In this document: positions 1 to 8,280 of the stretch, one piece after another
Position numbering within the stretch: position 1 is the first letter of the stretch
Layout: each line of letters opens with the position of its first letter
Origin: Bacteroidaceae bacterium
GTDB taxonomy: Bacteria > Bacteroidota > Bacteroidia > Bacteroidales > Bacteroidaceae
NCBI GenBank assembly: GCA_016284115.1
Contig: JAEEOD010000356.1
Location: forward strand, 1-20,159
DNA: 20,159 nt
Reading direction: 5' to 3'
Position numbers and translations under genes: made by a program
The notes under the pieces: model-generated
What the model saw: the letters and a program-made list of their open reading frames with translations, nothing else
Told to the model about the DNA's origin: nothing
The model's database searches: none

Positions 1-1251
1 ATTGGCATTCACCTGGAAAGCATCGAGGGCAGCATCAGAATTACCACTCCACCTGCGACACAGATAAAGGACATCGTAAATGCGACCAATCTGGTAGTGC
101 CTGCTGATAGCCAAGCCTACGGCATAGTCTTCTCCATAGCTCACATTAGGGAAACCTATCTCCCTAATGACAGGAGTATAAAAAGCCCGAGGTGCTCCTA
201 AACCATTGATGCGCAAAGCGTTGTTGCGCCCATTCTCTGGTGTCCATTCCTTATGATCAATAATGCCAGGAGGCAAGCTATTCAAGTCAAAGTCAGTCAT
301 TCGATAAGTACCAATCACCATTGCACATTGTTGTTGATAGAAAGTTCCTACTATCTTACTGAGTGTATGTTCGTCACTATATAGATCGTCACTGTCCAAC
401 TGGATGGCAAATTTGCCACAAAGCGGATGGTGAATACCCATATTCCAACAACCACCTATGCCTAAGTCAGTACGTTCTGGTACCACATGAATCACCCTTT
501 CGTCAACAGCTAACTTATCAATAAGCTCGGTAGTGCCATCGGTAGAGTGGTTATCTACCACTATTACGTTAAATGGGAAGGTGGTTTGCTGTTGCAATAC
601 AGATTTGATGGCATCCTCAATAGTCTTTACCCTATTTTTGACAGGGATAATGACTGAAGCCTCATATTCGAATGGTTCTTTGTTGAAGTCGATTGACTCA
701 AATTGTGGAGCCAGGTAGCCGCCTATCTCCTTCAAATGCTTTGTACATGCTAGTTCCATCTCAATTTGTCGTTCTCTGTTGCGAGGATCCACATAGTCAA
801 ACTGCTTCTGACCACTCTTGCGTAGGTCGAGTTCCTGTTCAGTATAAAGGTATTCGTTTATATGTACCAACTCGTATTTTTGTGACAGCTTCAGTCGTAA
901 GTCATAGAATCCTGCATAGCGGTAGTCAGCTTTCATCCGACTAGATGCCTCTTGCAAAGCAGAGGTTCGCAACATCACCACAGCTCCAAAGTCAAAGTCA
1001 TCTCGTAAGGAGCCAAGTTGATAGTCAATGACGGGTGATTTTTCAGTCTGTCCATTCTTCACCACGTACCTGTCAGCATATACCATAGCGGCTCCTGTAG
1101 CATCCATTACCTGCTTCATGCGAGCCTCAGCGAGATAACTCCAAGCCACCTCAGTATCTTTGATGTGTAGTAGGGTATAAGTGCCTTTGGCTTCTTCAGC
1201 AATCCGTCTTATCTCTGCCGAAGAAACAGCATTGAATATTATCATTTCCAT
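1..1251 (-). CDS. Family 2 glycosyltransferase (3' end missing at window edge)
   Basis: I translated this frame by hand. It is open for 417 codons from the ATG at 1251 to the left edge, so the C-terminus is missing. Residues about 198-410 are a GT-A domain of family GT2: the hydrophobic strand SVIIPVKNR (199-207), VVDNHSTDGT (231-240), the metal/nucleotide-sugar motif DSDD (286-289), and GED (373-375), which fits the acceptor-side acidic pair. Residues about 20-140 look like the second half of another GT-A fold (AKGTYTLLHIKD, MVYADRY, FDFGAVVMLRTSAL) without its nucleotide-binding first half. The ATG overlaps the symporter stop by one base (TAATG), so the two genes are probably translationally coupled and co-transcribed. 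I see no signal peptide or membrane segment, so it is probably cytoplasmic. Donor and acceptor sugars cannot be deduced; cell-surface glycan synthesis is the likely setting. The family call is firm and the N-terminal half-domain is an inference. Confidence 0.88.
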   Translation of the reverse strand, partial: MEMIIFNAVSSAEIRRIAEEAKGTYTLLHIKDTEVAWSYLAEARMKQVMDATGAAMVYADRYVVKNGQTEKSPVIDYQLGSLRDDFDFGAVVMLRTSALQEASSRMKADYRYAGFYDLRLKLSQKYELVHINEYLYTEQELDLRKSGQKQFDYVDPRNRERQIEMELACTKHLKEIGGYLAPQFESIDFNKEPFEYEASVIIPVKNRVKTIEDAIKSVLQQQTTFPFNVIVVDNHSTDGTTELIDKLAVDERVIHVVPERTDLGIGGCWNMGIHHPLCGKFAIQLDSDDLYSDEHTLSKIVGTFYQQQCAMVIGTYRMTDFDLNSLPPGIIDHKEWTPENGRNNALRINGLGAPRAFYTPVIREIGFPNVSYGEDYAVGLAISRHYQIGRIYDVLYLCRRWSGNSDAALDAFQVNAN

Positions 1252-2690
1252 TATTTCTTCTTTATTAGACATAAACCTATAAAGGTAAACAATGCATTCA
1301 TTATTAAAATTTCATAGCTGAACTGGTAGCCATTGAACCATTGCACAGAATTCTTATCCAAAATGAAGCAGCACAACGGTGCTAGTATAGCTACAAAAGG
1401 AATCAGTTTGTCGTGTACTTTCCACTTGGTCAATATGCCAAAGGCAAACATGCCTAAGATAGGACCATAGGTATAACTGGCAAGGATATACACAGCATCA
1501 ATCACACTGGTATTGTTCAATAGGTTAAATACCAAAATACTGATACCCATCACCACAGCCATTCCGATATGTACCCATTGTCTAGTCTGTTTCACTTTGT
1601 CTTCGCCTTTTCCTTTGATGCCTAAGATATCGACAGTGAATGAGGTGGTAAGTGCTGTTAATGCCGAACCTGCTGCAGAATAGGCGGAGGAGGTAAGGCC
1701 AATCACAAACAAGATACCAACGATAATAGGCAAATAACCGCCTGTTGCCACGATGGTAAACAAGGTGTCGCTTTTTTCTACTACAATACCTTTACTATCC
1801 ACGAAGATATACAACAAGGCACCCAACATGAGGAAGATAGAGATAACTACAAACTGTAACACCATGCTTACCACCATGTTCATCTGACTTTCTTTAGAGT
1901 TGCGGCAACTCAGGTTGCGTTGCATCATGTCTTGGTCCAGTCCATTCATGGCAATCTGGGTAAACACGCCTGCCAAGAACTGCTTCCAGAAGAATTGCTT
2001 GCTATTCACGTCGTCAAAGAAAAACACCTTGCTCAGTTTGTCATCACCTATAGCAGTCATCATGGCTCTCCAATCCATACCCAAGCTCTTGGCGATAAAC
2101 CATATGCAGAGTACTACTGATACAATAAGGCAAATCGTTTTCAGTGAGTCCGTCCAGATGAGACTCTTCACGCCCCCTTTATAGGTATAGAGCCAAACTA
2201 TCAGTATGCTTACTATTACATTCAGTATGAAAGGCAGATGGAATGGCTCAAAGATAAGTAATTGGAAAGTAAGGCATACCAAATATAGACGTACTGCTGC
2301 ACCTAACATTTTAGAGATAAAGAAGAACCATGCTCCTGTGTGATAGGAATTGATGCCTAAACGTTGCTCTAAAAATTGATAGACACTGACCAGTTGCATT
2401 CGATAAAAAAGTGGTGTCAGTACTAAGGCTATCACTAACTGTCCTGCCATAAAGCCCATTACCAACTGCAGATAGCCAAACTGAGAAGCGCCCACCATAC
2501 CAGGTACAGACACGTAGGTCACACCCGAAATGCTGGCGCCTATCATGGCAAACGCCACCATATACCATTTAGATTGTTTGCCTCCTTGGAAGAAACCTGC
2601 GTTGTCGGCCTTTCGTCCGGCCCAGTAGGAAACGCCGAACAGCACGGCAAAGTAGGCCAAAACTGTTACGATTACTGTTATTGGTGTCAT
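1251..2690 (-). CDS. Sodium:solute symporter (SSS family)
   Basis: This 479-residue integral membrane protein should couple Na+ entry to solute uptake across the inner membrane (SSS family, TC 2.A.21). It is hydrophobic throughout, with roughly 12-13 membrane helices and a first helix at about 5-22. Family signatures are visible: GASISGVTYVSVPG (51-64) near the unwound first core helix, YKGGVKSLIWTDSLK (170-184), the loop NGLDQDMMQRNLSC (249-262), and the Ser/Thr-rich SSAYSAAGSALTALTTSF (334-351), expected to include Na+-site residues. Length is normal for bacterial members. The substrate (sugar, sialic acid, proline, carboxylate or other) cannot be read from sequence. It is the first gene of a two-gene unit with the glycosyltransferase, behind a good promoter at 2712-2742. 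There is no recognisable Shine-Dalgarno before the ATG at 2690, as is usual in this phylum. Confidence 0.9.
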   Translation of the reverse strand: MTPITVIVTVLAYFAVLFGVSYWAGRKADNAGFFQGGKQSKWYMVAFAMIGASISGVTYVSVPGMVGASQFGYLQLVMGFMAGQLVIALVLTPLFYRMQLVSVYQFLEQRLGINSYHTGAWFFFISKMLGAAVRLYLVCLTFQLLIFEPFHLPFILNVIVSILIVWLYTYKGGVKSLIWTDSLKTICLIVSVVLCIWFIAKSLGMDWRAMMTAIGDDKLSKVFFFDDVNSKQFFWKQFLAGVFTQIAMNGLDQDMMQRNLSCRNSKESQMNMVVSMVLQFVVISIFLMLGALLYIFVDSKGIVVEKSDTLFTIVATGGYLPIIVGILFVIGLTSSAYSAAGSALTALTTSFTVDILGIKGKGEDKVKQTRQWVHIGMAVVMGISILVFNLLNNTSVIDAVYILASYTYGPILGMFAFGILTKWKVHDKLIPFVAILAPLCCFILDKNSVQWFNGYQFSYEILIMNALFTFIGLCLIKKK

Positions 2691-2711
2691 ATCGTTGTCG
2701 TTTATTGCTCA

Positions 2712-2742
2712 CAAAGATACTATATTTCTATTAGCAGCGCAA
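2712..2742 (-). promoter_or_regulatory. Bacteroidales-type promoter for the symporter
   Basis: On the minus strand TTG (2740-2742) is followed by a 20-nt spacer and TATCTTTG (2712-2719). This matches the -7 consensus TAnnTTTG and the TTG core of the -33 element used by the Bacteroidetes primary sigma factor. It lies 21 nt before the symporter ATG, so the leader would be short. Confidence 0.7.
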
Positions 2743-2776
2743 CGAACTTTCCATTTTGTTTTATGAAAAGTATGCT

Positions 2777-4318
2777 TTATCCTGCCCAATCTTCCCTATC
2801 TAAGTTACGATATCCTATGGCTTCTGCCAGATGATGGCTCTGCACCAACTGGCTTCCCTCCAAATCGGCTATGGTGCGAGCTACCTTGAGGATACGATCG
2901 TAAGCTCTTGCACTAAGGTTTAGTTTGTTCATAGCTGTACGAAGCAGGGCTAAGCCGTCAGCATCGGGTAAGGCATATGTTCGAAGGAGTTTGGGTGTCA
3001 TTTGGGCATTACAATGCACATGAGGTATGTCTTTATAGCGTTCTTCCTGAATTTTACGGGCTTTGATGACTCGCTCACGTATCACGCGACTTGGTTCACC
3101 AGCACGTTGTGAAGAGAGTTCTTCGAAGGGTACGGGAGCCACCTCAATTTGAATATCGATACGATCCATTAAAGGGCCTGATATGCGACTGATGTATTTC
3201 AGTACCTGCCCTGGTGAACATACACAAGGGTGGGTAGGATGATTGTAATAGCCGCATGGACAAGGGTTCATTGCTGCTACAAACATAAAGCTAGCAGGAT
3301 AATCCACCTGTGTACGTACCCTGCTGATGCTGATACGACGATCCTCCAAGGGCTGTCTGAGGACTTCCAGCACATCCCTTTTAAATTCAGGAAGCTCGTC
3401 CAGGAAAAGAATGCCATTGTGGGCTAAGCTGATTTCTCCTGGAAGTGGATAACTGCCTCCTCCTGTCATAGCAACCGTAGAGATAGTATGGTGTGGATTT
3501 CGGAATGGACGATGGTAAATCAATCCCCCTTCCTTGTTCAATTTGCCTGCTACAGAATGAATTTTGGTGGTTTCCAGACTTTCAGCTAATGACAATGGAG
3601 GCAGGATAGTGGGCAATCGTTTGGCTAACATCGACTTGCCGCTACCAGGACTGCCTACAAGCAGTAGGTTATGACTGCCAGCTGCAGCAATTTCCATTGC
3701 ACGTTTTACTTGCTCTTGTCCTTTCACATCCGTAAAATCGAATTCAAACTCTTGCTGATGATTATAAAACTCCTCTCGAGTGTTCACTTCGGTGGGTGCT
3801 AGGGTATGCTCATTCCCTTTGAAGAAATCTACCACCTGACTCAAGTTTTCGGCTCCAAGAATGGTGAGATTGTTCACTACTGCTGCTTCTCGGGCATTTT
3901 GATGAGGGAGGATGATACCTTTTAAACCCAGCTCACGTGCCTTGATGGCTATGGGCAAAGCACCACGTATAGGCATCAGTCTACCGTCAAGCCCCAACTC
4001 ACCCATTAGCATATATTCTTCCAACTTTTGGGAGGGCAATACCCCAACAGAAGTGAGAATGCCTATAGACAAAGGTAAGTCATAGGCAGAACCCTCCTTG
4101 CGAATGTCGGCAGGAGCCATATTTATTAAAATGTCAGTATTTGGGAAAGTGATTCCTAGCACATTAAAAGCCGCAAACACACGTTGCTGGCTTTCTCTTA
4201 CAGCTGAATCTGGGAGTCCTACTAATGAAAAGCTACAACCTTTTTGGCTGTTAACTTCGATGGTAATCAGCGTCGCATCTATGCCTTGTAGGGCAGCTGC
4301 TAAAACTTTTGTCAACAT
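2777..4318 (-). CDS. comM: YifB/ComM family magnesium-chelatase-like AAA+ ATPase
   Basis: This 513-residue protein has full length and domain order for ComM/YifB. An N-terminal Lon-protease-like (ChlI) domain spans about 1-170. A Mg-chelatase-type AAA+ core follows, with Walker A GSPGSGKS (222-229) and Walker B ILFLDELP (303-310). A cysteine-rich patch (C353, C355, C365, C367) typical of the family comes next, then a C-terminal Mg_chelatase_C domain (about 410-510). In Vibrio and Haemophilus ComM acts as a hexameric branch-migration helicase that helps integrate transforming DNA; a similar role here is by homology only. The nearby xerD and rmuC are also DNA-recombination genes but are not in the same transcript. 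It lies 35 nt after the thioredoxin-like lipoprotein gene with no promoter or terminator visible between them, so the two are probably co-transcribed. Confidence 0.93.
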   Translation of the reverse strand: MLTKVLAAALQGIDATLITIEVNSQKGCSFSLVGLPDSAVRESQQRVFAAFNVLGITFPNTDILINMAPADIRKEGSAYDLPLSIGILTSVGVLPSQKLEEYMLMGELGLDGRLMPIRGALPIAIKARELGLKGIILPHQNAREAAVVNNLTILGAENLSQVVDFFKGNEHTLAPTEVNTREEFYNHQQEFEFDFTDVKGQEQVKRAMEIAAAGSHNLLLVGSPGSGKSMLAKRLPTILPPLSLAESLETTKIHSVAGKLNKEGGLIYHRPFRNPHHTISTVAMTGGGSYPLPGEISLAHNGILFLDELPEFKRDVLEVLRQPLEDRRISISRVRTQVDYPASFMFVAAMNPCPCGYYNHPTHPCVCSPGQVLKYISRISGPLMDRIDIQIEVAPVPFEELSSQRAGEPSRVIRERVIKARKIQEERYKDIPHVHCNAQMTPKLLRTYALPDADGLALLRTAMNKLNLSARAYDRILKVARTIADLEGSQLVQSHHLAEAIGYRNLDREDWAG

Positions 4319-4353
4319 ATTGTTATGAACGATTAAGTTGGTTAATATGTATT

Positions 4354-5388
4354 TTACTTTTTCTTTTCTTTCTTTTCTTCTTTCAGCTCCTTCAATTTGT
4401 CTTCAAGTTGCTGTTTTGTTAGATTATAGCCTTCTATTATACCATTGGGTGTTATCAACACATTGGCAGGCAGATATCTGATATCAAACATCGTGACTGG
4501 TTCAGAGAGCCACCCTTTGGCATCACATCCCTGTATCCATTCCAACGTATCTTTCTGTACGGCTTCTTTCCATTTATTACGGTCAATGTCAAGTGAGATA
4601 CCCCACATGCCGAAGTCTTCAATCTTTTCTTTTTTTATCTGTTTATATAAAGGCTTGTATAGCGTACGGTTTTGCTGTTTGCTGCCTTCATCCCACGAAG
4701 CCCAGAAGTTGATGAGCAACCACTTCTTCGAAAAATCAGATCGAGAGACCCATTTGTTTTCCAAATTTCTAACACGGAAATAATTAACAGTTGATCCAGA
4801 GTCTGCCCTTGCCTCTTTCACTAATCGTTCGTTGATAGTGATGTATTGCGGATGATGCTTCAGTTCTTCATCAAACTTTTGCAATAAAGGAGTCACTAAC
4901 TTTCTGTCTGTTGTAGCAGCTTCCTGCAAATAGCGATTAATCAGATAAAAACTTACAGTTGATGTAGGGTGGTGGGTGATGAAAGAATCCACTAAAGCGA
5001 TGTTCAAAGTGGTATCGTGCTCGTTGTTAAACTGTGTGAGCAAATGGTTCTCTGCTTTGTCTTCAATTTGTAGGTGAAGCAAATTGGTGGTATCACCTTT
5101 GATTTTAATCTCACTGCGTTTGTTCAAGAATAGAGGGACTTTCCTGCCATCCTTAAACATCATCCATGCTTGGGCCAAGGTATCTACGGTGATGAATCGG
5201 CTGAACTTGCCATTCTTGACGTAGATGGTGTCTACCTTGTCGAACATCTGATCGGCACCAAATACAATCAGGGTATCGTTGGCTAAACCCTTTATGGTAC
5301 CCGATACAAGGGCACGATCACCTTGTTCCTCACCACAAGCCATGCAGATGAGAGCGATGAATAGATATGTCAGCCAATATTTCCTCAT
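4354..5388 (-). CDS. Lipoprotein with thioredoxin-like fold lacking the CXXC motif
   Basis: This 344-residue protein begins with a lipoprotein-type signal: MRKYWLTYLFIALICMAC, with C18 the likely lipidated cysteine (the -3 residue is Cys, so the lipobox is not ideal). It is followed by GEEQ, acidic residues that in Bacteroidetes can direct surface export. Residues about 25-105 resemble the DUF4369 beta domain that often precedes TlpA-like thioredoxins. A helical linker follows, then a thioredoxin/AhpC-TSA-like domain at about 205-335. The fold marks are present: LLINFWASW (224-232) and a probable cis-proline in YLPANVLITPNG (305-315). The redox site WCxxC, however, reads W232-D-E-G-S236, so both cysteines are absent and oxidoreductase activity is unlikely. 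The C-terminus is a lysine/glutamate-rich tail (KEEKKEKKK). A binding or scaffolding role in the periplasm or envelope is inferred. It probably leads an operon with comM. Confidence 0.8.
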   Translation of the reverse strand: MRKYWLTYLFIALICMACGEEQGDRALVSGTIKGLANDTLIVFGADQMFDKVDTIYVKNGKFSRFITVDTLAQAWMMFKDGRKVPLFLNKRSEIKIKGDTTNLLHLQIEDKAENHLLTQFNNEHDTTLNIALVDSFITHHPTSTVSFYLINRYLQEAATTDRKLVTPLLQKFDEELKHHPQYITINERLVKEARADSGSTVNYFRVRNLENKWVSRSDFSKKWLLINFWASWDEGSKQQNRTLYKPLYKQIKKEKIEDFGMWGISLDIDRNKWKEAVQKDTLEWIQGCDAKGWLSEPVTMFDIRYLPANVLITPNGIIEGYNLTKQQLEDKLKELKEEKKEKKK

Positions 5389-5410
5389 TGTTTTTGCTTT
5401 GTTTCGGCTC

Positions 5411-5446
5411 CAAAAGTAGTGCTTTTTTGGTTAACTAAAAAACAAA
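5411..5446 (-). promoter_or_regulatory. Probable promoter for the thioredoxin-like lipoprotein/comM unit
   Basis: On the minus strand TACTTTTG (5411-5418) fits the -7 consensus TAnnTTTG, 22 nt before the ATG at 5388. The nearest TTTG (5443-5446) is 24 nt upstream, a longer spacer than usual; a T-rich stretch stands at the optimal distance. The -7 box is convincing and the -33 box weak. Confidence 0.5.
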
Positions 5447-5451
5447 TGCTG

Positions 5452-5487
5452 AAAAAAGAGGGCACATATGTTATTTTATGTGCCCTC
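5452..5487 (-). terminator. Rho-independent terminator after the OmpA/TPR lipoprotein gene
   Basis: On the minus strand GAGGGCACATA (5477-5487) pairs perfectly with TATGTGCCCTC (5458-5468), an 11-bp stem with an 8-nt loop. Six T residues (5452-5457) follow directly. It lies 22 nt past the stop of the gene at 5510-7198 and insulates the downstream lipoprotein/comM unit. Confidence 0.9.
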
Positions 5488-5509
5488 CTCAATATATTGT
5501 TTTAATGGG

Positions 5510-7198
5510 TTATCTCACGATAGCAGCAAAGTCGGCATTGGTGAAATATTTGCTGAATTCCAAATCGGCAGCTGCTTTCTGTTTCAGTGATGGCTGCTTA
5601 TTGATCGCGTCACGCAGATGGGTAGTTACTAACTGAAGATTGTTAGTGCGAGCCCCAACGATAGCTTTCAGGTAGTCAGTATAGGCATCAGGGCGTTGTA
5701 CAGCATCCAAAGTAGTACGGGCTTTGTTATAATCCTTGGCCAAAATCTGTGCCAAAGCGGCACTATTGGTCTTGGCGTCTCCAAAGGCATTAACAGCACG
5801 GTCATATTGGCCCTGTGCTACATAAAGATTACCCATGGTTTCACTCAGTTCCTTGGCACCTGATGCTTTGCCTAAGTACTGCTCAGCGGTTGCCTTGTCG
5901 CCCTTAGCAAGAGCTACTAAAGCCAGGTTGTTGTTCACTTCTGGTGCATCCTGCTTGCTGGCTGCTTGCTTAAACAGATTCTCTGCCTTATTAAGGTCGC
6001 CTGCTTCGTATGCCAACTTGCCTAAGTTGTTGAAAGCACGATAGTCATTAGGGAACAACCTCGATGCCTGAATGTAAATGTCCTCCTGTTCTTTAGCATC
6101 GTTAGTCAGGGTAGCAGCATAGAGCAGTTCCTCATTGTTCAACTCTCTGGCATTATTACGAGCCAAAGCGCTGATTTCCTCATCACTCTTGCCGATAATC
6201 TCGTAGTTGAGCGTTAAGCGAGAACGACGCAGTTGTGGCAAAATATTATCAGCCAGTGATTTATATACGGTAGAAATGTTCTTGATTTCACGTTCGCGCT
6301 CCTCTGGGTCCGAATACATAGACAGTACACGCAGGATTAAGTCCTTGTCTTGGATGTTTGATTTTGACACTAACTCTTGGAATCCTTCCCAGTCTTGAGC
6401 TGTATATCGAGTGTCGATATCAGCATTAATATTGTTTTTCTTCAGGTTCTTCTCTATCAGTGAAGCGGTGTTGTCCTGACGTTTCTCGGCCAAACCTTTG
6501 TTCAGGTTAACGCCACCATCTGGAGAAGCGTATGCAGAAATCTCGATGTTACTGATACGTTTGTTATCGGTGCCATCTACATTTTTCACCTCGTTGGTAA
6601 AGTTATTAGCAGCCCCCATCTGGTTAGAGCGAATGTTAGCTTGTTGGATAAGGAACATGATCTGCTCTTCGCGCTTGTCCTTGATAATACGCTGGAAAGC
6701 GTCTGCTCCTAATGATACATTGGCATTTTCCAAAGTTTGGCTAACTAATTCGGAAGTGGCAATCACACCATCTGCCACTTTCACTGAAGGAATGCTCATA
6801 ACCTTGTTGCCCATACGTACTACAAAGTCAAGGAACAGTTCACTCTTTGCCATTTCTGGACGATAATCGAATGAGGTGCGCATAGTATAGTTACCACCTG
6901 TCTTGTAGTAGATGGTCTGGTTGTTGGCCTCTACCTTCTCTCCTTGGAAAGTAGCAGGTTGCCCCTTAGCCTCACCTCCTTGCCAACGCAATACAGGAGT
7001 TACTTCCACAATGGCTTTCTTATTGAAATATTTCTCGGGGAATTTTCCATTGATGGTAGCAGGTACCTTTCCGCCTACAGCTTCTAGTACTTGTGGTGTA
7101 ACGGTAAAGTATTCGGGTGAAAGTTCACCCATTTTGCTGGCGCACGATGTCAGCACAGCCAGCAGAGTAACCAATAATGATAATCTTACTTTTCTCAT
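5510..7198 (-). CDS. OmpA-like/TPR lipoprotein
   Basis: This 562-residue protein has a classic lipoprotein signal peptide, MRKVRLSLLVTLLAVLTSC, with lipobox LTSC and C19 as the lipidated residue. Residues about 25-150 form a beta-rich region of unknown family. Residues about 150-335 contain an OmpA-like segment: IEISAYASPDGG (218-229), then NKGLAEKRQDNTASLIEKNL (233-252), the strand-helix pattern by which OmpA domains bind peptidoglycan. The C-terminal part (about 355-545) consists of TPR-type repeats, such as NDYRAFNNLGKLAYEAGDLN (384-403) and the units after it. Similar OmpA-plus-TPR lipoproteins are common in Bacteroidales envelopes. An envelope scaffolding or peptidoglycan-tethering role is inferred; no enzyme motif is seen. 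The gene has its own promoter (7229-7256) and terminator (5452-5487), so it is probably monocistronic. Confidence 0.82.
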   Translation of the reverse strand: MRKVRLSLLVTLLAVLTSCASKMGELSPEYFTVTPQVLEAVGGKVPATINGKFPEKYFNKKAIVEVTPVLRWQGGEAKGQPATFQGEKVEANNQTIYYKTGGNYTMRTSFDYRPEMAKSELFLDFVVRMGNKVMSIPSVKVADGVIATSELVSQTLENANVSLGADAFQRIIKDKREEQIMFLIQQANIRSNQMGAANNFTNEVKNVDGTDNKRISNIEISAYASPDGGVNLNKGLAEKRQDNTASLIEKNLKKNNINADIDTRYTAQDWEGFQELVSKSNIQDKDLILRVLSMYSDPEEREREIKNISTVYKSLADNILPQLRRSRLTLNYEIIGKSDEEISALARNNARELNNEELLYAATLTNDAKEQEDIYIQASRLFPNDYRAFNNLGKLAYEAGDLNKAENLFKQAASKQDAPEVNNNLALVALAKGDKATAEQYLGKASGAKELSETMGNLYVAQGQYDRAVNAFGDAKTNSAALAQILAKDYNKARTTLDAVQRPDAYTDYLKAIVGARTNNLQLVTTHLRDAINKQPSLKQKAAADLEFSKYFTNADFAAIVR

Positions 7199-7228
7199 AA
7201 TTTCGTCTGTTTATTATTTGTACAGGCA

Positions 7229-7256
7229 CAAAGATAAGCAACAAAAGTGTAAACAA
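7229..7256 (-). promoter_or_regulatory. Promoter for the OmpA/TPR lipoprotein
   Basis: On the minus strand TATCTTTG (7229-7236) is an exact -7 TAnnTTTG match, 30 nt before the ATG at 7198. A TTG (7254-7256) lies 17 nt upstream, slightly closer than the usual 19-20. The 76-nt gap after xerD contains no hairpin terminator, so some read-through from xerD is possible. Confidence 0.65.
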
Positions 7257-7274
7257 TACATATATTGCATTATT

Positions 7275-8234
7275 TTATGGCTGATTAACTTTATTTTTGG
7301 CTGCATAATTGATGTTGCGAGGATGATGACCAATGATTTCAGCACGCAGCATCGAGCGGTCGATATGAGTATAGATCTCTGTTGTAGCGATAGATTCATG
7401 CCCCATCATAGCTTGTATGGCACGTAAGTTGGCACCTCCCTCTAATAAATGGGTAGCAAACGAGTGGCGGAAGGTGTGTGGACTGATTGTTTTCTTGATA
7501 CCAGCCTTCTCTGCTAACTCCTTGATGAGGTGAAACACCATGATGCGTGAAATGTTCTTGCCCCATCGAGCCAGGAACACATAGTCCTCATAGCCTTCTT
7601 TGATTTTACCGCCTATGCGCTCTTCCTCCCACCACCTGATTTCGTTGATGGCACGCTGACTGATAGGTACCAGCCTTTGTTTGCTGCCCTTGCCTTCCAC
7701 TTTGATGAAACCCTCATCGAGATAGAGGTCAGACAACTTGAGATTACACAACTCACTGACTCGCAACCCGCAACTATAAAGCGTTTCCAACATGGCACGG
7801 TTACGTTGCCCTTCTTTCTTGCTCATATCTACCATATCGATGATATGGTCAATTTCCTCTACGGTCAACACCTCGGGCAATTTAAAGCCAATCTTTGGTC
7901 CTTCCAACAACTCTGCAGGGTCATCTTTGCGATAGTCGGCTATTACCAAAAACTTGAAAAACGACTTTACCCCGCTCAATATGCGTGCCTGTGAACGAGG
8001 ATGGATGCCAATGTCGTGCAGTCCTGCCATAAAGTGTTGCAGGTTCTCCAATTTCACGTTCAGTGGGTCTATCTCAGCCGTATCGAGGTAGTGCAACAAC
8101 TTCTCCAGATCGGTTAGATAGGCGTCATACGTATTGGGCGAAAGGTTTTTCTCCAATCGCAGGTATTGCGTATACTCTTTGATAATAGGTAACGTCCCCT
8201 TAATCTTCTCAGGTATATTTGCTGATTTCTTCAA
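7275..8234 (-). CDS. xerD: Site-specific tyrosine recombinase XerD, TTG start
   Basis: This 319-residue protein is a complete tyrosine recombinase of XerC/XerD type, which resolves chromosome dimers at dif during division. An N-terminal SAM-like core-binding domain spans about 15-105 (EYTQYLRLEKNLSPNTYDAY) and the catalytic domain about 120-310. All expected active-site residues are visible: R158 (CGLRVSEL), K182 (GKGSKQR), H253 and R256 (SPHTFRHSFATHLL), H279 (MMGHESI) and the nucleophile Y288 (TEIYTHID). The reading frame has a TAA at 8238-8240. The only start that gives the whole N-terminal domain is TTG at 8234; the first in-frame ATG is near residue 69. XerD is a better guess than XerC because of length and the divergent pairing with aroQ that I recall from other Bacteroidales. 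No phage or integron genes adjoin it, which supports a housekeeping role. Confidence 0.9.
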   Translation of the reverse strand: MKKSANIPEKIKGTLPIIKEYTQYLRLEKNLSPNTYDAYLTDLEKLLHYLDTAEIDPLNVKLENLQHFMAGLHDIGIHPRSQARILSGVKSFFKFLVIADYRKDDPAELLEGPKIGFKLPEVLTVEEIDHIIDMVDMSKKEGQRNRAMLETLYSCGLRVSELCNLKLSDLYLDEGFIKVEGKGSKQRLVPISQRAINEIRWWEEERIGGKIKEGYEDYVFLARWGKNISRIMVFHLIKELAEKAGIKKTISPHTFRHSFATHLLEGGANLRAIQAMMGHESIATTEIYTHIDRSMLRAEIIGHHPRNINYAAKNKVNQP

Positions 8235-8250
8235 ATATTATTATTTTTAG

Positions 8251-8280
8251 ATAAAATAGGTTGTGCCTCAACATAACAAA
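8251..8280 (-). promoter_or_regulatory. Possible promoter for xerD in the outward end of repeat copy A
   Basis: On the minus strand TTTG (8277-8280), an 18-nt spacer and TATTTTAT (8251-8258) form a degenerate version of the Bacteroidetes promoter; the final TG of TAnnTTTG reads AT. It overlaps the left half of the palindromic repeat copy A and would give a leader of only about 10 nt before the TTG start. Confidence 0.4.

Noticed and set aside
7275..8234. Recombinase as a mobile-element integrase
   Set aside because: The length and motifs are those of XerC/XerD, the neighbours are housekeeping genes, and no attachment repeats or phage genes are visible.
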